Source: Pseudomonadota bacterium
GTDB lineage: Bacteria > Desulfobacterota > Desulfovibrionia > Desulfovibrionales > Desulfovibrionaceae
Assembly: GCA_023417745.1 (NCBI GenBank)
Contig: JAEZEM010000415.1
Span: 1-15,210, forward strand
Direction: 5' to 3'
DNA length: 15,210 nucleotides
The position numbers were made by a program, and so were the translations under genes. Under the pieces are notes generated by a model. It saw only the letters and a list, made by a program, of their open reading frames with translations. It was not told the DNA's origin and did no database searches. Shown here one piece after another: positions 1-6,182 of the stretch. Position 1 is the first letter of the stretch. Every line of letters begins with the position of its first letter.

Positions 1-1
1 A

Positions 2-217
2 ACCGCCACGGCCGGGTACGCCGGAACCGCCACGGCCGGGGACGAAGGAACCGCCACGGCCGGGGATCGAGGCACCGCCACGGCCGGGTACGCCGGAACC
101 GCCACGGCCGGGAATCTAGGCACCGCCACGGCCGGGAATCTAGGCACCGCCACGGCCGGGGATCTAGGCACCGCCACGGCCGGGTACGCCGGAACCGCCA
201 CGGCCGGGTACGAAGGC
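2..217 (+). repeat. Nine tandem 24-bp repeats inside a coding region
   Basis: Nine units of exactly 24 bp follow one another without a gap from 2 to 217. The first 15 bp of each (ACCGCCACGGCCGGG) are identical in all nine copies. The next six bases vary (TACGCC three times, AATCTA twice, and GACGAA, GATCGA, GATCTA and TACGAA once each), and the unit closes with GGA or GGC. The period is a multiple of three, so copy-number change keeps the frame. The array may extend left of the window. The lack of synonymous changes in the core suggests recent amplification or ongoing gene conversion. Confidence 0.95.
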
Positions 218-349
218 ATCATCATCATCAATTACTGGGACGATGATGCCGAGAAAATGCGTCGCGTTGTCGGGCGTGTCGGTGATGGCGGGCTGGAGCC
301 TGGGAAGAAATATCGGCTCAACGACAGCCATGAATTCGTCGAAGTCTAA
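2..349 (+). CDS. C-terminal part of a phage-type protein with GTATAGxx octapeptide repeats (5' end outside window)
   Basis: The gene enters from the left already in frame and ends at TAA 347-349. Its first 72 residues are nine octapeptides of the form T-A-T-A-G-x-x-G, where the two x positions are Tyr-Ala, Asp-Glu, Asp-Arg, Asn-Leu, Asp-Leu or Tyr-Glu. They are followed by a run of four isoleucines, then NYWDDD and a charged tail of about 43 residues that ends HEFVEV. Repeats of this kind, followed by a short tail with a V-V-G-x-V-G motif, resemble the C-termini of phage proteins grouped under DUF7666; that match is from memory and needs a profile search. Regularly spaced small residues suggest a beta-roll or beta-helix, by analogy with YadA-like head repeats. 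The function is unknown. The plus frame was preferred because it runs without a stop into a non-repetitive tail and lies in line with the downstream operon. Confidence 0.6.
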   Translation, partial: TATAGYAGTATAGDEGTATAGDRGTATAGYAGTATAGNLGTATAGNLGTATAGDLGTATAGYAGTATAGYEGIIIINYWDDDAEKMRRVVGRVGDGGLEPGKKYRLNDSHEFVEV

Positions 350-369
350 AACCAATCCGGAGGACCATC

Positions 370-453
370 ATGGCAGGCACCGGGATCATGCGCAAAAGAG
401 CCAAGCGTCGAGCCAACAAGCAACGGCGTAGGCGCGCCAAACGGGCGGGGTGA
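370..453 (+). CDS. Very basic 27-residue small protein
   Basis: This short gene begins 20 bp after the preceding stop and has a clear ribosome binding site, GGAGG at 359-363, spaced 6 bases before ATG 370. Thirteen of the 27 residues are Arg or Lys, mostly in a stretch from residue 8 to residue 25, separated by Ala, Asn and Gln. There is no Cys and no hydrophobic stretch. Such a composition is compatible with binding nucleic acid or a membrane surface, but no family is recognised. The next gene begins only 3 bp after its stop, so it fits a translationally coupled phage operon. Its size makes the call uncertain; the ribosome binding site and the packing are the main support. Confidence 0.55.
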   Translation: MAGTGIMRKRAKRRANKQRRRRAKRAG

Positions 454-456
454 ACG

Positions 457-603
457 ATGCGTCCGTTGAAGATCATCTACGCAATTTTCATCGGGCTGGG
501 GATGGTTGTCGGAGCTTCTTTGATCAGAGCTGAAATTTTCAACACGCCATCGATGGAACTACGACAAGTTCTTGCGGCGTCGAAAATTTTCGCAGGTTTC
601 TGA
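457..603 (+). CDS. Small single-pass membrane protein, 48 residues
   Basis: The start ATG at 457 lies just after the stop of the preceding small gene, and the stop TGA overlaps the next start as TGATG. After a short basic N-terminus (MRPLKI) there is one hydrophobic segment, about residues 5-24 (IIYAIFIGLGMVVGASL), and then a soluble tail of about 24 residues. This is the pattern of a one-helix inner-membrane peptide or an uncleaved signal anchor. No family is recognised. Short membrane peptides are common in phage accessory clusters, but no lysis or exclusion role can be assigned from sequence alone. Confidence 0.55.
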   Translation: MRPLKIIYAIFIGLGMVVGASLIRAEIFNTPSMELRQVLAASKIFAGF

Positions 604-773
604 TGCCGCAATACTACCAGCTCACGCCGCTCGAAAAGGAACTGATTGAACTGTCCAGGGAAGATGAGACCGAAAACGAAGACGGTCCAAGAGGATTCCC
701 GGAAAGGATGCCACCCGTCCCTGACGATTGGAGCAAAACACTGCAATCGCTGTCGTTGAGGGAAAGACCATGA
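603..773 (+). CDS. Small acidic hypothetical protein, 56 residues
   Basis: The start overlaps the stop of the upstream membrane peptide (TGATG at 601-605), and its own stop overlaps the next start (ATGA at 770-773), which implies translational coupling on both sides. The protein opens with MPQYYQLTPLEKELIEL, a likely amphipathic helix, followed by an acidic segment (DETENED), then a proline-containing stretch and a basic C-terminus. No conserved domain is recognised. Support for coding is the overlap geometry and the same strand and spacing as its neighbours. Confidence 0.55.
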   Translation: MPQYYQLTPLEKELIELSREDETENEDGPRGFPERMPPVPDDWSKTLQSLSLRERP

Positions 774-955
774 GCGCCAAAATAATCGCGGGTAACGTCG
801 ACGCCCGTCACGAGAAGCTCCATGCGCAACTGAGGACTGCCATCTTCATGTCGGAGGTCAATTGGCAAAACTACATGACAGCCCTGCGCCTCGGGCTGAT
901 CCCGGTCGGGCGGTTCCCGGACGAACCCAAACCGAACGGCCTTTCGGCCGCGTAA
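770..955 (+). CDS. Small hypothetical phage protein, 61 residues
   Basis: The ATG at 770 was chosen because it overlaps the previous stop as ATGA and has a GAGGGAA Shine-Dalgarno-like stretch 4-5 bases upstream. The in-frame ATG at 728 would overlap the upstream gene by 45 bp and lacks such a site. The protein is predicted mostly helical (HEKLHAQLRTAIFMSEVNWQNYMTALRLGLIP divides into two helices). No family is recognised. It lies 11 bp upstream of the next gene. Confidence 0.55.
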   Translation: MSAKIIAGNVDARHEKLHAQLRTAIFMSEVNWQNYMTALRLGLIPVGRFPDEPKPNGLSAA

Positions 956-966
956 GGAACAGCATC

Positions 967-1401
967 ATGACCACGGCCCACTCAAGAGTTCTGCAGATGC
1001 CGGAACCGGAAGCCGCTGCCCTCATCCGCGAAGGTGCCACCCTCAAGGCCGAAATCGACGAGAAGGCCGAGCACCTGCGCGAAATCCACGCCCGCTTGAC
1101 CGCGCTGGCCAAATTCCCCCAGGGGAAGAAAACCGCCACCCTCGAAGGAGCCGGAAGACGCGTCAAAATCCAGCTGAAGGACTACGTCAAGTTCGATCAG
1201 GAGAAGGTCGGCGCTGCGCGTCTGGCCATGGGCGACCACACGTTTGCCCAGGTTTTTGGATGGACCTTCAAGCCGAAGTCCCAGCGCGACCTGGACGGCT
1301 TTTTGGTCCATGGGAAGCCCGAGCACGTGGCCCTGGTCCGGGAAGCCATGACCATCACTCCCGGCGCGCCGTCCGTAACCTACGAGCTGGTGGAGGCGTA
1401 G
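967..1401 (+). CDS. Conserved phage hypothetical upstream of the Sak4-like ATPase, 144 residues
   Basis: ATG 967 has AAGGAA at 954-959 as its ribosome binding site, and the stop at 1399-1401 is 2 bp before the next gene. Residues about 12-50 form a charged helix suited to a coiled coil (ALIREGATLKAEIDEKAEHL), followed by a segment that ends in GFLVHGKPEHVALVRE and a short beta-like C-terminus. The protein is not similar to any enzyme family I recognise. Its place directly before the annealing ATPase and SSB-like genes suggests an accessory role in the same replication or recombination block; this is inference from position only. Confidence 0.7.
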   Translation: MTTAHSRVLQMPEPEAAALIREGATLKAEIDEKAEHLREIHARLTALAKFPQGKKTATLEGAGRRVKIQLKDYVKFDQEKVGAARLAMGDHTFAQVFGWTFKPKSQRDLDGFLVHGKPEHVALVREAMTITPGAPSVTYELVEA

Positions 1402-1403
1402 CC

Positions 1404-2222
1404 ATGGCCTTCGACATCTCCAACGTCGTCTCAGCAGCGGCCGAGTTCCGGCCCCAAAAGGTTCTGACTTACGGCGTTCAGGGCTTGGGTAAAACCACCT
1501 TTGGCTGCACGTTCGAGAACCCCATTCTGCTTCGCGTCGAGGACGGCGCGGCCGCCATCGACGTGCCGACGTTCCCCAAGCTCATCGAGAATTACGGGGA
1601 ACTGTGCGAGGCCCTGGCCGCGCTCCATAGCCAGGAACATGGCTTTCGGACTTTGGTCGTCGATTCCCTGGACTGGATGGAGCCGCTCGTGTGGGCGGCC
1701 ACGTGCCAGCGCCTTGGTATCGATTCCATCGAAAAGGCCGGCTACGGGAAAGGATACGTCGAGGCTGACGCCGACTGGCGCAACATCATCGGCTGGCTCG
1801 ACGCCCTGCGTCTCACTCGCGGCATGACCATCGTGCTCATCGCCCACGCCGAGATCAAGCGCCATGAGCCACCCGACGGCGACGCCTACGACCGCTACCA
1901 GATCAAGCTGCATAAGCGGGCCTGGGCGCTGTGGCAGGAATGGGCCGACATGGTGTTGTTCGCCAATTACCGCCGCGAAATGCACAAGGTAAAAGATGGA
2001 GGTAAGTCTGGCCAAGATAAGTTCAGGAGCACGGGGAAAGGTGAACGTTGCCTCTACACTGAGGAGCGCCCGGCTTATCTCTCCAAGAACCGTTGGGGAC
2101 TGCCTCCTGAAATATATATCGGCCAAGACAAAAACTGGACCGCGTTCCATCAGGCTCTGCAGCAGGCCACGGCCGGCCGCTATGCCCTTCCGCCCAATCT
2201 CAACCCGCAGGAGGCCGCATAG
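1404..2222 (+). CDS. Sak4-like phage recombinase, RecA-fold NTP-binding protein (AAA_24 type)
   Basis: The 272-residue protein has a Walker A motif GVQGLGKTT at residues 24-32, a Walker B-like strand LVVD at 84-87 followed by SLDWME, and a third core strand IVLIAHAEIK at 143-152. This layout is that of the short RecA-core ATPases of phage called Sak4 or AAA_24, which lack the extra RecA domains. Family members bind single-stranded DNA and promote annealing, and they are often encoded beside an SSB, as here (the next gene starts 2 bp after the stop). The start ATG at 1404 has GGAGG at 1392-1396. The C-terminal region, residues 190-272, is less conserved and may contact DNA. Predicted role: homologous pairing during replication of the element. 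ATPase-fold assignment is firm; annealing activity is inferred. Confidence 0.8.
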   Translation: MAFDISNVVSAAAEFRPQKVLTYGVQGLGKTTFGCTFENPILLRVEDGAAAIDVPTFPKLIENYGELCEALAALHSQEHGFRTLVVDSLDWMEPLVWAATCQRLGIDSIEKAGYGKGYVEADADWRNIIGWLDALRLTRGMTIVLIAHAEIKRHEPPDGDAYDRYQIKLHKRAWALWQEWADMVLFANYRREMHKVKDGGKSGQDKFRSTGKGERCLYTEERPAYLSKNRWGLPPEIYIGQDKNWTAFHQALQQATAGRYALPPNLNPQEAA

Positions 2223-2224
2223 CC

Positions 2225-3043
2225 ATGACCATTGACTTCAACCAGTCCGAAGAACAGCGCGAATCATTGGGGGCCATCCCCCCGGGGTCCATGGTCAAGG
2301 TACGGATGCGAATCCGTCTCCCCGAGGGCGGCTATTCCGGTTCCGATCCGGCACTCAAGCTCTCCAAGAAGGGAGATTGCGAGATGCTCGATTGCGAATT
2401 CGAGGTCATCTCCGGGCAATTCTCCACGCGGAAAATCTGGAACAACTTCATCATCTCCGGGACCAGCGACGGTCACCGTAAGGCCGGCCAGATTTCCATG
2501 CGCACTATGCGGGCCATCGTCGAGGCCATGCGCGGCATCTCTCCCAAAGACCAGTCCCCGGCGGCCTGCCAGGGGCGGGTCATGACCACCTGGGGCGACC
2601 TGCAGGGCGCGGAATTCGGCGTGGTCGTGGACGTCGAAAAGCCTCAGGCCGGCGACAAGTACGTCAACAACAGCATCAAGCGGATCATCACCGTCGACGA
2701 CGAGGCCTACCAGCACATCATGGCCGGCGGCGAAGTCATCACCACCGCCCCCATCCCGAAAATCCCCCAGGGAACGCAAAGCGCCGCCCCTGGCTGGGCC
2801 GCACCGTCCAAGGCTTCGACCGCCGCTCCCGTCGCGCCGGCCCAAGGACAGCTTCAGGCCCCGCCGGCGGCTCCCAAGGCCCCCTACGCGCCCCCTGCCC
2901 AGGTCGCGCCCCAGTCCCAGACCGCGCAGCCGCCCAGGGCTCCCGGTGGTATGCCGGGATGGGCCGCGCCGGCCGGTGGGCAGATGACGCCTCCGCCACA
3001 GTTCCCGACGCAGGCTTCCGGAATGGAAGACGTCCCCTTCTAA
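2225..3043 (+). CDS. DUF669-like predicted phage single-stranded DNA-binding protein with SSB-type C-terminal tip
   Basis: The 272-residue protein has a beta-rich N-terminal domain (about 1-170), containing KVRMRIRLPEGGY and a segment of the form LDCEFEVISGQFSTRKIWNNF that resembles DUF669 proteins. A Pro/Ala/Gln-rich linker (about 175-262) carries PGWAAP twice, at 189-194 and 244-249, and the protein ends GMEDVPF. Bacterial SSB proteins share this plan: DNA-binding domain, flexible linker and an acidic tip ending in Pro-Phe that docks partner enzymes. The gene follows the Sak4-like ATPase by 2 bp and precedes the helicase by 3 bp, the usual company of phage SSBs. It is therefore predicted to coat single-stranded phage DNA and recruit replication and repair enzymes. 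DUF669 membership is from memory; the tip is seen directly. Confidence 0.75.
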   Translation: MTIDFNQSEEQRESLGAIPPGSMVKVRMRIRLPEGGYSGSDPALKLSKKGDCEMLDCEFEVISGQFSTRKIWNNFIISGTSDGHRKAGQISMRTMRAIVEAMRGISPKDQSPAACQGRVMTTWGDLQGAEFGVVVDVEKPQAGDKYVNNSIKRIITVDDEAYQHIMAGGEVITTAPIPKIPQGTQSAAPGWAAPSKASTAAPVAPAQGQLQAPPAAPKAPYAPPAQVAPQSQTAQPPRAPGGMPGWAAPAGGQMTPPPQFPTQASGMEDVPF

Positions 3044-3046
3044 GCC

Positions 3047-4768
3047 ATGATCCCGCGTCCTTATCAAAAGCGCCTGGTGGACCGCGCCGAAGCGGCCCTG
3101 CAGAAGCACGGCGACACGCTTTCGGTCGCGGCCACCGGCGCAGGCAAAACGATCATGCTGGCCATGCTCGGCGGTCGCATAGGCGGCCGCCAGATGGTTC
3201 TGCAACATCGCCAGGAACTCGTAGCCCAGAACCTCGCCAAGTACCGCAAGGTGAACCCATCAGCCCGGCCAAGCCTCTACACGGCCGACACCAAGAGCAT
3301 GCGCGGCGACACCATCTTCGCCATGGCGCAAACGCTCGGGAAGAACCTGGGGAAGATCCCGCCCCTGGACCTGCTCATCCTCGATGAGGCGCACCATGCC
3401 GCCGCGCCGACTTGGCGCGCCATCGTGGAGGCGGCCCGGGCCGCAAACCCCGACGTGCTGGTGGCCGGATTCACGGCCACGCCGGAACGCGGCGACAAGC
3501 GCAGTCTGCGCGGCGTGTTCTCCAACGTGGCCGACGTCATCACCATCCGAGAGCTCGTGCAGCTCGGCTTCCTGGTACCGCCCAAGGCGTTCGTGGTCGA
3601 CGTCGGCGGCACCCAGGAAGCACTGCGCGAGATCGGCCAGGTCTCGGATTACTTTGACCAGGCTGCCGTTGAGGCCATCCTCAATACCGTGGCCGTCAAC
3701 GATGAGGTGGTCCGGCACTGGCGCGAAAAGGCCGGCGGCCGCCAGACCATCGTGTTCGCCTCAACCGTCCAGCACGCCCAGGACGTGGCCGCCGCGTTCC
3801 TGGGCGCTGGTGTCCGGGCCGCGTGCATCCACGGCGCCATGGCCGACGCCGAGCGCAAGGCCATCCTGGCCAGGTTCGACCGGGGCCAGATCCAGGTGCT
3901 GACCAACGTCATGGTGCTGACCGAGGGATTTGACTCCCAGCCGGTCGCCTGCGTGGTGCTGCTGCGCAAATGCTCCGACAAGGGGCCTTTGGTCCAGATG
4001 GTTGGCCGGGGACTGCGCACCGTTGATCCGGAGATCTTCCCCGGTGTCGTCAAGAAAGACTGCGTGGTCCTGGATTTCGGGACGTCGCTGCTCACCCACG
4101 GCGACCTCAATATGGTGGCGGCGCTCAAGGAAGAGGTTGAACGCGAGAAAGAAGAGGCCGTCACCAAGATTTGCCCCATGGAGGGGAGCGACACCTACCG
4201 ATGGCCGGATGCGGCCGGCCGCATCGGCTGCGGCGCGGAACTCCCGGTGCAGACGCGCACGTGCCCGCTGTGCGGCTTCGTCTTCGAGCGCCTGGGGGCG
4301 GACGACGGTTCCACGATCACGAGCGTCGAGCTCACGGAAATGGACATCCTTGACGCCAGTCCCTTCCGGTACGTCGATCTCTACGGTTCCGGCCGGGCCA
4401 TGCTGGCTGGCGGTTTCACGGCCTGGGCCGGCGTGTTCAGTCCGGACGATGAGACGTGGCACGCCCTGGGCCGTGTCAACGGCAACGGCGGCGTGCATCG
4501 TCTAGCCACAGGGGAACGGCTCCCGTGTCTTGCGGCAGCAGACGACTTTTTGCGGATGCACGAGACGGACGGCAGCATCAAGAAGTCCAAAAGATGGCTG
4601 TCCGAGCCGGCCACGGTCAAGCAGGTCGAGCTGCTCAACCGCTGCGGCTACGGCCTATCCCTGGACGTTCTCGGCAACAGCGGCATGACCAAATACGTGG
4701 CCTCCTGCCACATGGATTTCCAGTGGAGCCGGGGGCAGATCGAAAAAGCGCTGGGGGTGGGGAGATGA
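3047..4768 (+). CDS. Superfamily 2 DEAH-box DNA helicase with zinc-finger-like cysteine cluster
   Basis: The 573-residue protein contains the full superfamily 2 motif set: Q-like start RPYQKRLVD, Walker A ATGAGKT at 29-35, DEAH at 113-116, TATP at 143-146, an IVFAST strand near 235-240, LTEGFDS near 291-297, and motif VI QMVGRGLR at 317-324. After the helicase core come four cysteines at 376, 395, 406 and 409 (the last pair as CPLC), a likely zinc-binding module, and an unassigned C-terminal domain of about 150 residues with a TVKQVELLNRCGY segment. Phage helicases of this class (UvsW/RadD-like in broad terms) remodel forks and recombination intermediates. It is the third gene of the block after the annealing ATPase and SSB-like gene. 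Its stop overlaps the next start as ATGA. Confidence 0.85.
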   Translation: MIPRPYQKRLVDRAEAALQKHGDTLSVAATGAGKTIMLAMLGGRIGGRQMVLQHRQELVAQNLAKYRKVNPSARPSLYTADTKSMRGDTIFAMAQTLGKNLGKIPPLDLLILDEAHHAAAPTWRAIVEAARAANPDVLVAGFTATPERGDKRSLRGVFSNVADVITIRELVQLGFLVPPKAFVVDVGGTQEALREIGQVSDYFDQAAVEAILNTVAVNDEVVRHWREKAGGRQTIVFASTVQHAQDVAAAFLGAGVRAACIHGAMADAERKAILARFDRGQIQVLTNVMVLTEGFDSQPVACVVLLRKCSDKGPLVQMVGRGLRTVDPEIFPGVVKKDCVVLDFGTSLLTHGDLNMVAALKEEVEREKEEAVTKICPMEGSDTYRWPDAAGRIGCGAELPVQTRTCPLCGFVFERLGADDGSTITSVELTEMDILDASPFRYVDLYGSGRAMLAGGFTAWAGVFSPDDETWHALGRVNGNGGVHRLATGERLPCLAAADDFLRMHETDGSIKKSKRWLSEPATVKQVELLNRCGYGLSLDVLGNSGMTKYVASCHMDFQWSRGQIEKALGVGR

Positions 4769-5130
4769 GCACAATTATTCTGTCCGGTGGCTTTAGTTAT
4801 GATCTGGAAGACCTGAACTTGCCTCAGCCTCCTGCGTGGTATCTGGCGGAGCGCACCGCGCCGGCCGAATTGGACATCGGCGAGGAAACCGAAAAGGCCA
4901 TTCGTAGGTATTGCTACGCCATCGCCATGGACGACTCATCGCACGCCAGAGCTTTGTTGCATAAGGCGGTCTGCGAACTACTCGGTATGGATCACTGGGA
5001 CTTCCTCCCATTTGAAGACGATCGGATAACGAAGATCCCAACGCCCAACGAGGCGCTCTCCTTTTTTTTTGAGGCTCTGAAATCCTACCGCCACGAACTT
5101 GCTGGCGGGGAGATGCCCCATGTCGGCTGA
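4765..5130 (+). CDS. Hypothetical protein, 121 residues
   Basis: The start overlaps the helicase stop (ATGA at 4765-4768) with GGGGAG just upstream, and the C-terminus overlaps the next gene by 11 bp. The protein is mixed alpha/beta, with a helix-rich middle (EETEKAIRRYCYAIAMDDSS, then ARALLHKAVCELLG) and a C-terminal LSFFFEALK segment encoded by nine consecutive T residues at 5062-5070. No domain is recognised. Its coupling to the helicase implies co-expression with the replication block, but no function can be given. Confidence 0.65.
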   Translation: MSTIILSGGFSYDLEDLNLPQPPAWYLAERTAPAELDIGEETEKAIRRYCYAIAMDDSSHARALLHKAVCELLGMDHWDFLPFEDDRITKIPTPNEALSFFFEALKSYRHELAGGEMPHVG

Positions 5131-5314
5131 ATTCGACCTCCCCGCCATCGCGCAACGGATGCTGGCCCTGGGCATCATGGACAAGCCGTTTAGCGACCTC
5201 TCCCGGGAGGAAGTCCTGGAGCTCTGTCTGGCCATCCACACCGCGACGAAACGGAGGTCGCTTCAACCCGTCTCGCCTGGCTCTCCGGGTACGGGCCCGG
5301 GCCAAGCGGTATGA
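5120..5314 (+). CDS. Hypothetical protein, 64 residues as read; probable N-terminal half of a frame-shifted gene
   Basis: ATG 5120 has GGGGAG at 5107-5112 upstream and overlaps the previous gene by 11 bp. Residues 1-43 look like a normal protein, with a helix LSREEVLELCLAIHTA. From about residue 45 onward the sequence becomes a Pro/Gly/Ser-rich string (PVSPGSPGTGPGQ), as expected when a high-GC gene is read in the wrong frame. At the same point the +1 frame starts to read like protein (see the entry ending at 5600). The simplest reading is that one gene of about 160 residues begins here and changes frame near 5249-5258. Alternatives are a sequencing error, a true frameshift mutation, programmed +1 frameshifting, or a deletion that fused two neighbouring genes. 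Confidence 0.5.
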   Translation: MSAEFDLPAIAQRMLALGIMDKPFSDLSREEVLELCLAIHTATKRRSLQPVSPGSPGTGPGQAV

Positions 5315-5600
5315 GTCCGGACGCGAATTCCTCCGACCTCTGCTGGCCGAGCTCCTGGCGGCCGGGTGGACGCGCCAGGAGCTTTTCCGGGTCAACCCTG
5401 GCCCGGGCCTTTGGGGTCTGGCATGGCGATGGCCACAGCGGTGGGGTTGTTTCCCAGTAGAACCGGTTTTTGATCCGCAGACCGGAGTCATCGAATTTTA
5501 CGTCCACGAGCCGAGCCGGTCGGCCAGGATGACAACCTATCCCCGGGCGACTGACCCGGCGTTTGGAGGAAACAATGTCCAAAGTCGTCAAGCTCAATAA
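5250..5600 (+). pseudogene. Unstarted reading frame: C-terminal half of a conserved-looking phage protein
   Basis: This frame is open from 5073 to TAA 5598-5600 but has no ATG, GTG or TTG before its protein-like part begins near 5250; the first ATG is at 5528. It encodes an Arg-rich helix (LALRVRARAKRYESG), then EFLRPLLAELLAAGWTRQEL, a Trp-rich segment LWGLAWRWPQRWG, and a strand TGVIEFYVHEPSRSAR. Regular helix periodicity and the hydrophobic core make it far more protein-like than the two other frames over this stretch. It most likely continues the gene beginning at 5120 after a +1 frame change. The boundary at 5250 is approximate. It overlaps the next gene start (5575) by 26 bp, which agrees with the packing of the other genes. 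No function is recognised. Confidence 0.5.
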
Positions 5601-6165
5601 AGGGAAAAAGGTCGTGGTGACTCCCGTCGAGGTGTTCCCGTTCCCCATGGGCACGATCCCGCACGCAATCGTGGCCGAAGACTTTTGGTGGCCGATACCC
5701 TTCATCTTCGAGGTCAGGAACTGGCACCTGTTCCTGGATGCGCGAATGGACGTCATGAACCAGGGAAAAATCATCGAGGACCAGGACGAAACCCTGGAAC
5801 GGCTGCGCCGGCTCCTGGGCGGCCGCCTGCCGACCGACGGTACCTATGACGTCTCGTTCATAGCTGGCGGCGATCTGGTGCAGCAGATCAACGAGGGGCT
5901 GCAGGCCGTGGCTAGCGACATCCACCGCCGGGCCGGCATCGATGAGGCCCGGAAGATAGCCATCAGCATCAAAGCCGAGCCGAGCGAGAACAGCGCTGCG
6001 GTCAAGTGGGGCTACGAGGTCAAGGTGTCCCTGGCCAAGGCCGAAGGCGGCGGCGTGGCCTACATCGACAAGGACGGCCGGCTGTGTCCGCCCGAGGCCG
6101 TGACGGCGGATCAGCTCATGCTGCCCGTGGACCAGACCGGGAAGACAACGAAAGCGGCGGCGTAG
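5575..6165 (+). CDS. Hypothetical phage protein, 196 residues
   Basis: The start ATG at 5575 has a strong TTTGGAGGAA site immediately upstream. The N-terminal half (about 1-60) is rich in aromatic residues and proline (EDFWWPIPFIFEVRNWHLF). The C-terminal half contains FIAGGDLVQQINEGLQAV, an alternating strand ARKIAISIKAEPSE, then WGYEVKVSLA and YIDKDGRLCPP. The second half recalls, from memory, small phage proteins sometimes labelled 'replication terminator protein' (A-G-G-x-L-x-x-x-x-N-x-x-L followed by K-I-x-I-x-I-x-x-x-P). That label has no firm functional meaning and the match is weak. It sits between the replication block and the recombinase. Confidence 0.65.
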   Translation: MSKVVKLNKGKKVVVTPVEVFPFPMGTIPHAIVAEDFWWPIPFIFEVRNWHLFLDARMDVMNQGKIIEDQDETLERLRRLLGGRLPTDGTYDVSFIAGGDLVQQINEGLQAVASDIHRRAGIDEARKIAISIKAEPSENSAAVKWGYEVKVSLAKAEGGGVAYIDKDGRLCPPEAVTADQLMLPVDQTGKTTKAAA

Positions 6166-6182
6166 CCGCCTGAGGAGATATA

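Noticed and set aside
2..217. CRISPR array
   Set aside because: The units are directly adjacent with no spacers and vary at only a few bases; the period is a multiple of three inside a coding frame.
164..355. Minus-strand open frame across the repeats, giving elastin-like VPGRGG repeats
   Set aside because: It opposes the direction of every neighbouring gene, and the plus frame over the same bases has a natural non-repetitive ending and stop. The repeat translation on this strand follows from the 24-bp period.
2264..3208. 314-codon minus-strand frame opposite the SSB-like gene
   Set aside because: It is rich in Gly, Arg, Asp and Leu with no domain, and the plus-strand gene has motifs and proper start signals.
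5311..5460. 49-codon plus frame starting with an ATGA overlap at 5311
   Set aside because: The overlap is attractive, but the translation is a Ser/Gly/Arg-rich string without periodicity, while the frame ending at 5600 over the same bases is clearly protein-like.
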